Source of the DNA: CAYOHG01 sp964465125
GTDB taxonomy: Bacteria > Planctomycetota > Phycisphaerae > UBA1845 > Fen-1342
Length of the DNA stretch: 27,640 nt
Assembly: GCA_964465125.1 (NCBI GenBank)
Contig: CAYXIO010000055.1
Span: 1 to 27,640 of the forward strand
Direction: 5' to 3'
The notes beneath the pieces are model-generated. The model did not search any database. It was not told the DNA's origin and saw only the letters and a list, made by a program, of their open reading frames with translations. The position numbers were made by a program, and so were the translations under genes. Below, piece after piece: positions 1-8,191 of the stretch. Within the stretch, counting starts at the first letter, position 1. Each line of letters begins with the position of its first letter.

Positions 1-265
1 GGTGGCTGCGCAGACTGGCGCTGCGCGTACCGGCGCTGCGCGGGAGGCACGAGGCGCGGGGCGCAGGGCGCGCTGCGCGCGGGGCGCGAGGCTCGAGGCG
101 CTGCGCGTACCGGCGCTGCGCGGGAGGCACGAGGCACGAGGCGCGACGAACCCCGCGCCGCGCACTTCGTCTCCCCGTCTCTCTGTCTCTCTGTCTCTCC
201 GTCTCTGCCGATCTCCGCCTCCCCGCCTCCCCGTCCCTCAGCCCCTCGCGCCCCGCCCCCCGCCG
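1..265. repeat. Low-complexity intergenic DNA: 39-bp direct repeat plus polypyrimidine tract
   Basis: I see no gene here. Positions 17-55 and 97-135 are an identical 39-bp direct repeat, 80 bp apart, surrounded by degenerate 'gaggc/gcgcgagg' units. From about 165 to 240 the plus strand is almost entirely pyrimidine, built from tctctgtctc-like and cctccccg units. The tract lies just downstream of the stop codon of the minus-strand dehydrogenase, so its transcript would end in a long purine run. The long plus-strand open frame across this stretch and the dehydrogenase is Arg-rich and is a shadow of the GC bias. Confidence 0.8.
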
Positions 266-1255
266 TCAATTCACCCGATTCCGCAGCGGCTCGCCGCGCA
301 GCGCCCGGCCGACCTCCAGCGCCGCCTTGCGACGCATCTCGACGAATCCTTCCTCGGTGTAGAACGCCGCGTGCGGCGTGAGCACGCAGCGGTGATACGC
401 GACGTGCCCCGGATCGCGAAACGCCGCCAGAAGCGCATCGTCGCAGCCCGGCGGCTCGACCGGCAGCACGTCCAGCCCGGCGCCGGCAAGCTGACCGCTC
501 TCCAGCGCCGCCAGCACGGCCCGCGTGTCGCAGATCGGCCCGCGCGCCGTGTTGATCAGGATCGCGCCGCGGCGACACCGCGCCAGCGCCGCCGCATCGA
601 CCAACCCTCGCGTGCTGTCATTCAGCGGCGTATGAAGCGACACGGCGTCCGAGCGCTGAAACAGTTCCTGCCAGGTGTCCACCATCGCCACACCCAGCGA
701 CTTGCCGCGCCCGTCGGGAATGTAGGGGTCGCAGGCCAGCACCTCCATCCCGAACGCCTTGGCGCGCAGCGCGGCGGCCGTGCCGATGCGCCCCAACCCC
801 AGCACGCCGAAGGTCATGCCGCGCAGCCGGGGCATGCGATCGTTGCGGCGCGCGTCCCAACGCGATGGCGTGCCGCGCAGGTCGGCCTGAAACTGCGACA
901 GGTTGCGAACCAGCGCGAGCATCATCGCGATGGCGTGATCGGCCACGTCTTCGATGCCGTAGTCCGGGACGTTGCAGACCGGGATACCGCGCTCGCGGGC
1001 GGCGGCGAGGTCGACGTTGTCGAAGCCGACGCCGATCCGCACGATCGCCTTGCAGCGTCGCAGCGCCTCGATCGTCGGCCGCGTCAGGCGGATGTCGTGC
1101 CAGACCAGCAGCGCATCGGCATCGGCGCAGCGCGGCAGCAGCTCGCGTTCATCATGCGCGCCCAAGGCAGTCGCCGTCGCCAGGTCCCCCAGCGCCGCGC
1201 TTTCGACGTCCGCCGGTCCGGTCCAGAAGTCCGTGATGTACACCTGCGCCGCCAT
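266..1255 (-). CDS. D-2-hydroxyacid dehydrogenase (C-terminal-binding-protein-like)
   Basis: A 329-residue cytoplasmic NAD-dependent oxidoreductase of the D-isomer-specific 2-hydroxyacid dehydrogenase family, which reduces 2-keto acids to D-2-hydroxy acids. Visible marks are the RIGVGFDNVD segment (about residues 73-82), the Rossmann loop GLGRIG (153-158) with Asp176 at the end of the second strand (favouring NAD over NADP), and the catalytic trio Arg238 (TARG), Glu267 and His295 (TPHAA). Length is normal. The ATG at 1255 has a clear ribosome-binding site, GGAGG, seven bases upstream, and the stop is TGA. A short perfect hairpin lies just upstream at 1272-1286. The motif spacing resembles the CtBP/phosphoglycerate dehydrogenase-like branch, but the substrate cannot be read from the sequence. 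It is divergent from the PQQ-propeller gene and shares no obvious pathway with it. Confidence 0.9.
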   Translation of the reverse strand: MAAQVYITDFWTGPADVESAALGDLATATALGAHDERELLPRCADADALLVWHDIRLTRPTIEALRRCKAIVRIGVGFDNVDLAAARERGIPVCNVPDYGIEDVADHAIAMMLALVRNLSQFQADLRGTPSRWDARRNDRMPRLRGMTFGVLGLGRIGTAAALRAKAFGMEVLACDPYIPDGRGKSLGVAMVDTWQELFQRSDAVSLHTPLNDSTRGLVDAAALARCRRGAILINTARGPICDTRAVLAALESGQLAGAGLDVLPVEPPGCDDALLAAFRDPGHVAYHRCVLTPHAAFYTEEGFVEMRRKAALEVGRALRGEPLRNRVN

Positions 1256-1271
1256 GCGTAGCCTCCAGCTT

Positions 1272-1286
1272 GCGGGCGACGCCCGC
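1272..1286. other. Small perfect hairpin in 5' leader of the dehydrogenase gene
   Basis: GCGGGC, loop GAC, GCCCGC: a six-base-pair stem with a three-base loop. It lies 17 bases upstream of the ATG at 1255, just beyond the ribosome-binding site. It may be a leader structure or an operator, but at this GC content it may also be chance. Confidence 0.3.
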
Positions 1287-1473
1287 GCGCAGCGCCGCCG
1301 GGCGACATTGCAATCGCGGTCCGCTTCGTGTGCAATTCGGCCGGCTGAATTTGACCGGGTTTGAACGGGAGCCGTGTCTCATCGAGCGGCCGGGATCGTC
1401 TGCTCAACCGCAAGAGCGTGGCGCCGTCGGCAGACCCGGGCGACACCGAATACCTGAACACGAGACCAGACCC

Positions 1474-2736
1474 ATGTCCTTCTTCGCTCGCGGCGGAACT
1501 CCGAGGCTGCTGGCGCTGCTTGTCATTCTGGGCGCCGCGCCGCCGCTATTCGCTCAGTGGACGCAATGGGGCGGACCGAACCGCAACTTCTGCGTGGACG
1601 CGCACGACCTCGCCGGCCGATGGGCGGATTCCGGCCCGAAGGTGGTCTGGTCGCGCGAGCTGGGCAGCGGACACTCCTCCATTCTGGCCGACGAAGACGC
1701 GCTTTACACGCTCTATCGCCGGGGCGAGCAGGACGTGGTCGTGTCGCTGAGCCGCGTCGACGGGCAGACGAAGTGGGAATTCGCCTACGACTGCCCGATG
1801 AAGCCGAACATGATGCTGGAGTTTGGTCCGGGGCCGCACTCGACGCCGCTGCTGGCCGGAAACCGCCTGTTCACGCTCAGCACGACCCTGCTGCTGCACT
1901 GCCTGGACAAGCAGACCGGCAAGCTGCTCTGGAAGAAGGACCTGGTTGAGGAGTTCGGGGCGGTAGTGCCGCCGCGCGGCTTCGGCGCCAGCCCGATCGC
2001 CTGCAAAGACAGCGTCATCTTCTCGATCGGCGCGAAGGACGCGGGCGTGCTCGCCCTCGCGCAGCAGGACGGCGCGGTGCGATGGAAAAGCGAGCCGCTC
2101 CGGCAGGGCTATCCTTCGCCGATCCTCGCCACGATCGACGGCGTCGAGCACCTGATCTTCGGGCTGGCCGGCGACCGCGTCGGACTCGATCCTGAAACCG
2201 GCGCGACGCGCTGGAAGTTCAAGGTCGACGAGCAGTCCGCCACCATCATGAGCACGCCCATCTTCGTCGCCCCCGACCGCCTGTTCAGCACGGCGGCCTA
2301 CGGCGCAGGAAGCTGGGTGCTGCGCATCCGCAAGCAGGACGCCGGCTTCGTCGCTGACGAAGTCTGGCACAACAACCGCATGAAGATCCAGCACGGCAAC
2401 GCAATCGTCATCGGCGATTTCGTCTACGGCACCAGCGGCGACTTCGGACCCGCGCTGCTGATGGCCAGCGACCTGCGCGACGGCCGCGTCGCCTGGCGCG
2501 AGCGCGGCTTCGCCAAGGCGAACCTGCTCTACGCCGACGGGAAGCTGATCATTCTCGACGAGACCGGCACGCTGACGCTGGCCACGGCTACGCCGGAGAA
2601 GCTGACGATCCTCGCTCAGGCGAAAGTGCTCGAAGAAAAATCGTGGACGGTTCCGACCCTGGTCGGCTCGACGCTTTACCTGCGCGACCATCACACCATC
2701 CGGGCACTGGACCTCGGCGCTGCTGCCAACGGCTGA
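1474..2736 (+). CDS. Exported PQQ-binding-like beta-propeller protein
   Basis: A 420-residue protein of the PQQ-like (BamB-type) beta-propeller group common in planctomycetes. The first 28 or so residues form a signal peptide: a basic start, the hydrophobic run LLALLVILGAAPPL, and likely cleavage near FAQ/W. The mature part shows repeated propeller strands of the form 'xLxxxDxxTGxxxWxx', for example CLDKQTGKLLWKK, GLDPETGATRWKF and ALAQQDGAVRWKS. The ATG at 1474 is chosen because it places the signal peptide at the N-terminus; the longer open frame upstream has no signal. The ribosome-binding site is weak (GAGA). The YceI-like gene follows 52 bases downstream and may share its transcript. The family binds partners or assembles other proteins; no redox activity is implied because quinoprotein catalytic residues are not evident. 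Confidence 0.88.
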   Translation: MSFFARGGTPRLLALLVILGAAPPLFAQWTQWGGPNRNFCVDAHDLAGRWADSGPKVVWSRELGSGHSSILADEDALYTLYRRGEQDVVVSLSRVDGQTKWEFAYDCPMKPNMMLEFGPGPHSTPLLAGNRLFTLSTTLLLHCLDKQTGKLLWKKDLVEEFGAVVPPRGFGASPIACKDSVIFSIGAKDAGVLALAQQDGAVRWKSEPLRQGYPSPILATIDGVEHLIFGLAGDRVGLDPETGATRWKFKVDEQSATIMSTPIFVAPDRLFSTAAYGAGSWVLRIRKQDAGFVADEVWHNNRMKIQHGNAIVIGDFVYGTSGDFGPALLMASDLRDGRVAWRERGFAKANLLYADGKLIILDETGTLTLATATPEKLTILAQAKVLEEKSWTVPTLVGSTLYLRDHHTIRALDLGAAANG

Positions 2737-2788
2737 AGGGAGCCCGGCGCCGGCGCCGCGGTTTCCAGCACTGAAGGGAGTCCCGCAC

Positions 2789-3949
2789 GTGTGCCCGACG
2801 ATTCGACCGATTCTCCTCGCGGTTCTTGCGGCGGGTCCGCTTGCCGCGGCGGTCGCGCAGGACGCGCCGCCCCGCGCCGCCAGCGGGCAGACGCTGGTCG
2901 TGCCTGACGCTCAGTTGGATGCGGGCGAGGTGTTTCACATCGTCCCGGGCGACGACGCGCAGATTGTCGTAACCTCCGACGCACCCCTGCAGCGCACGGT
3001 GGCCTCCTGCCGGCGGGCGGTCGGGTACTTCCTGCGGCCGTACGACGCAGCGCCCGACCAGCCGCCGATCGTGGCCGGAGCCATTCGTATTCCGCTCGCG
3101 TCGTTGGACTGCGGCGCGCGCACCAGCAATGAGATCATGCGCAGCGCGGCGCTGCTGAGCGTCGCCGAGCACCCGGAAGCCACGTTCGTGCTCCGCGGCG
3201 TCGAGGACGTTCGCCTCCAAGGCGCTGAAGGCGAGGCGCGAAGCTGGTCGGTCACGCTGCGCGGCGCGCTCGCGCTGGCGGGCAAGTCGCTCGACCTGAA
3301 GGTCCCCGCGACGCTGCGAATCCACCCGTTCACGTTTCGAACCATGAACCGGACCCCGGGCGACCTGCTGACGGTGCGGGCCGAGTTCGACCTGACGCTC
3401 GACGCACTCGGGCTGTCCGCGCCCGATCGCGCGCTGATCGACCGGATTGCCGACCACGTCAAGGTGAGCGTTTTCCTGCTCGCGAGCGTGGCCCCGCCCG
3501 ACCATTCGTACGATCCTCGCATCGCGCGAGACGAATTCCACGAGCTGCTGAACTTCGTGACGTACATTCGAGACTTCAATGACCCGCAGAAGGGCTACGC
3601 ACTGGGCGGCGACCTCCTGCGGGCGCGCGCCGGGAACAGCGCGCTGCTCAACGAGCTGGCCCTGGCGGTCATTAACGAAGACGGCATCGAAACGCGCGAC
3701 CTGGATTTTGCATTGCGCGCCGCGTCGCGCGCCTGCGAGCTGAGCGCCGACGACGACGCCATGCTCGCGACGCGCGCCCAGGTGCACTTCAAGCGCGGCG
3801 AGCCGTCGCTGGCCGTCGCCTGGCAGGAGAAGGCGCTCGCGGCCATGCGAGATGCCCCCCCGCCGGCACTGGAGCCGCATCAGCGGATGCTCGAGCAATA
3901 CCGCACCGCCGCCCGACGCTCGCCGACCTCGGCGCCGGCGGCTCCGTAG
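2789..3949 (+). CDS. Exported YceI-like protein with C-terminal helical (TPR-like) tail
   Basis: A 386-residue exported protein. It starts with GTG at 2789, eight bases after a GAAGGGAG ribosome-binding site, and residues 1-24 form a signal peptide ending near AVAQ/D. Residues of about 60-215 look like a YceI-type lipocalin-like barrel: an 'I-x-x-x-x-x-S-L-D' strand, a helix with N-E-I-M-R-S-A, then 'HPEATFVLRG' and a final strand set with LTVRAEFDLTLDALGL. YceI proteins bind isoprenoid lipids in the periplasm. The remaining 170 residues are helical, with a TPR-like stretch (DDDAMLATRAQVHFKRGEPSLAVAW) at the end. The YceI match is by pattern only. The gene ends with TAG five bases from the tail of the opposing kinase-like gene. 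Confidence 0.75.
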   Translation: MCPTIRPILLAVLAAGPLAAAVAQDAPPRAASGQTLVVPDAQLDAGEVFHIVPGDDAQIVVTSDAPLQRTVASCRRAVGYFLRPYDAAPDQPPIVAGAIRIPLASLDCGARTSNEIMRSAALLSVAEHPEATFVLRGVEDVRLQGAEGEARSWSVTLRGALALAGKSLDLKVPATLRIHPFTFRTMNRTPGDLLTVRAEFDLTLDALGLSAPDRALIDRIADHVKVSVFLLASVAPPDHSYDPRIARDEFHELLNFVTYIRDFNDPQKGYALGGDLLRARAGNSALLNELALAVINEDGIETRDLDFALRAASRACELSADDDAMLATRAQVHFKRGEPSLAVAWQEKALAAMRDAPPPALEPHQRMLEQYRTAARRSPTSAPAAP

Positions 3950-3954
3950 CGCGC

Positions 3955-6951
3955 TCAAGCGACCAGCGGAGTGATCCGCTTCAGGACAGCCGCCCGCGAG
4001 CTGCGCCCGTCGACGCGCGCCTCCAGTTCGTGGTCCAGCCGCACATGCCGGATGAACGAAGTTTCGCTGACGCTGGGGAGGTTCGCCAACCAGGCCCAGT
4101 CGATGAAACCGCCGTCCAGACGCGGGTTGATGGTCAGGTACGCCGCGCCGCTGGAGGTGAGATTGTGGAAGAAGTGGCTGCCCTGGGACGGGTCGACCAG
4201 GAAATTATCGAGCGTGGTCTCGACGATGACGCGTGCGGTGGAAATCTGCCCCCACGCGACCGGAATGCCGAGCCAGTGATTCGACGATCCCCAGCGGCCG
4301 GGGCCGATCAGGACGCAGGTGCGCCGGTCAGCACGAAGCTGGTCGCTGACGGACGCGATCTCCTGGGCGATCTGCTCCGTGCGGGCGGCGTCGAACGCGT
4401 CCGGCTTCACGTAGATGATGTCGCGCATGCCGACCAAGCGCCCGTTGCCTAGCGACTGCGCGCTGAAGCAGACCATCGCTTCGCGCGACACCCCTTCAAT
4501 CTGTACCGCTTCCTGCTCGCCGCTGATGCCGTACGGCCGCAATTGCAGGATCGCCAGCTCGCGCGGGGTGCTCGAAAGATTGGCGGCGAACTCGATCTCG
4601 ACCGGCCCGCCCAGCCCGTCGCGGCCGAGGGCCATCACGCGGTGCAGGATTTCAGCCAGCGGGAAAACCCCGCTCTTGAGCACGTGCGCAAACGTCACCA
4701 CGCGCACGCCCGGACGGTAGATGCCGTCGTAGAACGCGTCGTCCTCCGGCGCCCAGGTGGACCCGATCGCCGCCAGCGTGCCGTGCGCTTCGGCGTCGGC
4801 CAGCGGCAGGCGCACGACGATCGGCTCACCGGGGGCGGCGGGCCCGCCCTCGCCGCGGAGCAGATCGATGGCGTAGAAGCCGCGCTGCGACTGATCGACG
4901 AAGCGACGGCCCAGCGCGAGCTGCGGCAGGACGTGCGGGTACGCGGGGGAGAAGCGCAGCGCTTCGCCGCCTTGCACGACCAGTTGCCCGAGGCCCAGGC
5001 CGACGATGGCGACGCCGTCCTCGGGCTTCATGTGGCCGAAGGGGTAGAAGTTGTACGAACGCAGCACGCCGGCGAAATCCGGATAGAAGTAGTGATCGTG
5101 CTGCGCCCCCACGATCTGCTGGAGGATCACCCCCATCTTCTGCTCTTCGATGCGATGAGGCGTCGACTCCAGGTACTTGCGGGCCGCCGTTGAATACGTC
5201 GACGCATATACCAGCCGGACGGCGTCGCAGAGCTGCGCGAGCCGGCGCTCGAAGTCGGGCTGGTTGTTCGGAATCATCAGCGTCTCGTAGACGCCCGCGA
5301 AGGGGTAGTACTGCGAGTCCTCCAGCAGGCTCGACGAGCGGACGGCGATGGGATACTGCACGCTGTGCAGATACGCGCGCAGGTCCTCCACGATGCGCTC
5401 GGGCAGCGGCCTGGAGAGAAACTCGCTCTTCACCCATTCGTCGTCGCCGTGATAGAGCGCGGTGGAGCGCAGCCGGTTCTCCTCGAGGAACTCGTCGAAG
5501 ACGTCGGTGCCGATGACGACGGAGCGCGGGACGAGGACGCGCACGTTCTCGAAGGCGCGGTGCAGCTCGTGGCGGACGAGCATGGCGTCGAAGAAGGCCA
5601 GGCCGCGGGCCTTTCCGCCGAGCGAGCCGCCGCCGAGCCGCGCGAAGGAGCAGCTCAGGTCGAAGCGATCGCGGTTGAAATCCTCGATGGCGCCGAGGCG
5701 GCTGAGGCGGATCGCATCCTGGAAGGACGCGATCAGGTAGCGGCGCAGCGCTTCCATATCCTCGAATTCGGAGACGCGCCGCGGACGCAGCCGGCGCGCC
5801 AGCGCGAACTCAGTGCGGGCCCGCAGCCAGTTGGAGAAGTGATTGCGCAGCGCGTGCAGGTGTACGCTCTCCACCGGCACGCTGCCGAGTTTGTGCACCA
5901 TCTCGTGCAGGTTCGAGGCCCGCCCGACTTCGACGCCGTCCGCCCGGCGGAAGATGAAATCGCCGAAGCCGAAGTTGCTCAGCATGAACTGCTGCATGTC
6001 CTGAAGCAGCGTGTTCGAGCGCTTGTGCAGAAACGCGACGCCGGCCTTCGCCGCCAGCGCGCGGTTCTGCGCCTCCGAAGATTGCAGCAGCACGGGCACG
6101 TCGGGGTTGTCGCGGCGTATCTCCTCGATCAATAGCAGGCCGGCCAGCGGCTCCTGGTGCTCGCCCTTGTGGTAGCGCACGTCGGTGATCACGCCGAAGA
6201 TGCAGTCGCGGTAGCGCTGATACAAATCGATCGCTTCGTCGTAGGTCTCCGCCACGAGAATCTTCGGGCGCGCCCGCAGGCGAAGCTGACGCTGCATGCG
6301 GTTGATGCCGTCGAGCATCACCGCGCGGGTCTGCTCGACCAGCTCGCTGTAGAGCATCGGCAGCATCGAGGAGCGGTAGCGCACGGAATCCTCTACCAGG
6401 ATGATCACGCCGACTCCGCCGACCTGCGTGTCGTGATCGGCGTTCCACATGTCCTCGATGGCCTTGATGATCACCAGGAACAGCTTGGCGTCGCCGTGCC
6501 AGACGTAGACGCTCTCGATGTTCTCCAGGTCGTGGCGATCCCCCAGCCGGGCCAGCTCCAGCTCGTTGACGATCAGCAGCACCACGGGCAGGCCCGGGCG
6601 CAGCCGGCGCGCCTCGGCGGCAAAGCGCCGCACATCCATGTCGCCGATGCGCAGCATGGTGATGACCAGATCGAAGCGCTGCTCGTGCAGGGCCTCGAGC
6701 GCGGCCTCGCCGGTGGCGACGCGCGTCACGCGCGGCGCGTGCGTCAGGCTCAGGTCGACGTATTCGGAATAGATCAGCTCCGTGAGCAGCCCGTCTTCTT
6801 CAAGCGTGAAGGCGTCGTACGCCGTCGAGACGAGCAGAATCTGTTCGACGCGGCGCGGCATGAGATTCGGAAAGCGGCCCAGGCGCCACTCGTGCCCGGA
6901 CGACTCATCGGCAACGCCGTGATCTTCGGGAGCATTCGGCTGCGTCGTCAT
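3955..6951 (-). CDS. Two-receiver / PEP-synthase-type ATP-grasp fusion protein
   Basis: A 998-residue cytoplasmic protein. The ATG at 6951 follows GGAG by five bases; the open frame runs further upstream, but that part overlaps another reading frame with better protein character. Residues of about 36-150 form a receiver-like domain in which the usual phospho-acceptor Asp is Met99 (VITML). Residues of about 181-330 form a second receiver with acidic EDS (187-189), Asp257 in VITDVR and Lys310. From about 435 onwards comes a pyruvate-phosphate-dikinase/PEP-synthase N-terminal ATP-binding domain: RLGGGSLGGKARG, AVRSSSLLEDS, YPFAGVYET and ILQLRPY. The C-terminal segment carries GPGRWGSSNHWLG. I see no T-x-G-G-x-x-S-H phosphohistidine swivel and no PEP/pyruvate TIM barrel, so it is not a complete PEP synthase. 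It is more likely a signalling or regulatory phosphotransfer protein. Confidence 0.82.
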   Translation of the reverse strand: MTTQPNAPEDHGVADESSGHEWRLGRFPNLMPRRVEQILLVSTAYDAFTLEEDGLLTELIYSEYVDLSLTHAPRVTRVATGEAALEALHEQRFDLVITMLRIGDMDVRRFAAEARRLRPGLPVVLLIVNELELARLGDRHDLENIESVYVWHGDAKLFLVIIKAIEDMWNADHDTQVGGVGVIILVEDSVRYRSSMLPMLYSELVEQTRAVMLDGINRMQRQLRLRARPKILVAETYDEAIDLYQRYRDCIFGVITDVRYHKGEHQEPLAGLLLIEEIRRDNPDVPVLLQSSEAQNRALAAKAGVAFLHKRSNTLLQDMQQFMLSNFGFGDFIFRRADGVEVGRASNLHEMVHKLGSVPVESVHLHALRNHFSNWLRARTEFALARRLRPRRVSEFEDMEALRRYLIASFQDAIRLSRLGAIEDFNRDRFDLSCSFARLGGGSLGGKARGLAFFDAMLVRHELHRAFENVRVLVPRSVVIGTDVFDEFLEENRLRSTALYHGDDEWVKSEFLSRPLPERIVEDLRAYLHSVQYPIAVRSSSLLEDSQYYPFAGVYETLMIPNNQPDFERRLAQLCDAVRLVYASTYSTAARKYLESTPHRIEEQKMGVILQQIVGAQHDHYFYPDFAGVLRSYNFYPFGHMKPEDGVAIVGLGLGQLVVQGGEALRFSPAYPHVLPQLALGRRFVDQSQRGFYAIDLLRGEGGPAAPGEPIVVRLPLADAEAHGTLAAIGSTWAPEDDAFYDGIYRPGVRVVTFAHVLKSGVFPLAEILHRVMALGRDGLGGPVEIEFAANLSSTPRELAILQLRPYGISGEQEAVQIEGVSREAMVCFSAQSLGNGRLVGMRDIIYVKPDAFDAARTEQIAQEIASVSDQLRADRRTCVLIGPGRWGSSNHWLGIPVAWGQISTARVIVETTLDNFLVDPSQGSHFFHNLTSSGAAYLTINPRLDGGFIDWAWLANLPSVSETSFIRHVRLDHELEARVDGRSSRAAVLKRITPLVA

Positions 6952-7100
6952 GTTCACTCCGGGGCTGGGCCAGACAGTGACTCCGAAGATCATAGCCGCA
7001 GAGGTGCGGCGCGGGCCGCGAGCAGGCGTGGGGGCCGACGATTCGCAGACGCGTGTTCGGAAGCGGGAGCAGACCCACGCAAGCGCGAGAGACGCCGTGG

Positions 7101-7619
7101 TTAGGTCCCATTCGCCGAGTTCGAGCGCGACGGAGGCTGCGGCCACTCCGCGCCGCATTCCGGGCAGCGGGCCTGATCGGGCCAGAGGATACAGCCGCAG
7201 CGAGCGCAGAAGATCGCTCCCTTGGGCGGCCTCCGCGCGGCCGCCCGGCCGGCGCCAATCACACCGTGGCCAGCCGTCCAGACACAGACCAGTCCCAAGC
7301 CACCGGCACAGAGAGGGAGAAAAGTGCCCGGCGGCAAGGCGCCAATGGCCGCGTGGAGCGGCACGAGCACGGCCAATATGATGCAGCCAACCAGGAATTC
7401 CTGCGCGACTTTGCGGGATACTGCGCCGATGCGTGGCAGGTAGCCTGAGACGAAGAGTGCGTAATTCAAGCCCGCGAATGCCACCACCCAAGCCGACCCC
7501 GCCGCAGTTCGGACCTCGTCCGCCAGCGGGTTTCCGCCTGGGATGGTCCGGCCCCACCACTAGACGCCGATTCCGACAACTAGGGCGATTCCAGACAGAA
7601 GTACGTCGTTGCGCTTCAT
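7101..7619 (-). pseudogene. Small membrane protein with C-terminal zinc ribbon, interrupted by in-frame TAG at codon 20
   Basis: Reading from the ATG at 7619, the frame gives MKRNDVLLSGIALVVGIGV, then TAG (7560-7562), then WWGRTIPGG and an open frame to the stop at 7101 (172 codons before the stop, counting the TAG). After the TAG come two or three hydrophobic segments and a terminal zinc ribbon, C-x2-C-x8-C-x2-C (CARCGC...CPECG). The protein is coherent across the TAG: a first membrane helix before it, more helices after it. A TGG-to-TAG change would explain it, since the next two codons are also TGG. Alternative starts downstream are GTG at 7487 or 7484, without a clear ribosome-binding site. 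Seven of the first 19 codons end in A or T, unlike the neighbours. Function unknown; it could be a decayed gene, a sequencing error, or a shorter gene starting at GTG. Confidence 0.6.
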
Positions 7620-7765
7620 CGGGCTCGACCGATCATCAACCACTCACTCTGTACTGCTGTCGTCGAGAGCTCCTGCGATGCCGTCGTTCTCACCGACCCA
7701 AGCGTCTACGCTGAGCACGATGGCACGTGTGGTCAGACCACCTAATGCCGCCGCCAAGACGGAAC
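7620..7765. other. Intergenic stretch of weaker GC bias
   Basis: No supported gene. The base composition is visibly less GC-rich than the rest of the window. It separates the TAG-interrupted zinc-ribbon gene from the Cys-rich ORF; any promoter of the zinc-ribbon gene would lie here on the minus strand, but no clear -35/-10 pair is seen. Confidence 0.5.
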
Positions 7766-8176
7766 TCAACGCAGTATGCAGCAGTCATTTGCATCGAGCC
7801 GATACTGGGTTTGGCACAACTGCCTTGACAACCGATAGGTCGTCGAGCAGTTCCCGATTGAATTGTAGTAGTGCAACGCGGCCAATCCAACGCAGGGCGG
7901 GAAGCTCAACCAGCCGAGGATGATCCCGCCCACTGCGCCGAGAAACGTGCAAGCGGCCATTTCGGCCGCGAACGTGACGGCCGCTGTTCCGCGGCAGGCA
8001 TCAAATCCTTGGGCTGCCGATGCTAGGCAGTCTTGATAGCGCCACGCGGCATCCCTCAAGCACTCCTGAATGTACGGGTTTTCGCTGTCGTCGCACGGGA
8101 CGCGTGGAAGCGGATCGATCGGCGGGCCGAGCACGCCGCCGCTTTGGCCATCGTCTCGCAGGCCACCGCCACACAA
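7766..8176 (-). CDS. Cys-rich, single-helix ORF, in frame with the upstream secreted protein after a TAG
   Basis: About 136 residues from a TTG at 8176; the frame is open back to the TAG at 8192-8194. I do not recognise the family. Cysteines recur about every ten residues in helical-looking stretches (QECLRDAAWRYQDC; CSTTYRLSRQLCQ; ends DANDCC), flanking a hydrophobic segment (AACTFLGAVGGIILGWL). This layout suggests a disulfide-bonded small exported or membrane protein rather than a shadow frame. No start codon has a convincing ribosome-binding site and no signal peptide is visible, so it may be the C-terminal part of the upstream gene separated by a nonsense codon, or an independent gene with an unclear start. 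Confidence 0.45.
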   Translation of the reverse strand: MCGGGLRDDGQSGGVLGPPIDPLPRVPCDDSENPYIQECLRDAAWRYQDCLASAAQGFDACRGTAAVTFAAEMAACTFLGAVGGIILGWLSFPPCVGLAALHYYNSIGNCSTTYRLSRQLCQTQYRLDANDCCILR

Positions 8177-8191
8177 CCAGCGCTGCTGAAT

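Noticed and set aside
2..1261. Long plus-strand open frame of about 419 codons
   Set aside because: It is Arg/Ala/Pro-rich, starts in low-complexity repeats and lies antisense to a dehydrogenase with all catalytic residues; a GC-bias shadow.
6952..7560. N-terminal extension of the receiver/PEP-synthase protein
   Set aside because: The ATG at 6951 has a good ribosome-binding site and the extension reads as random Arg/Ser-rich sequence, while the overlapping frame encodes a membrane zinc-ribbon protein.
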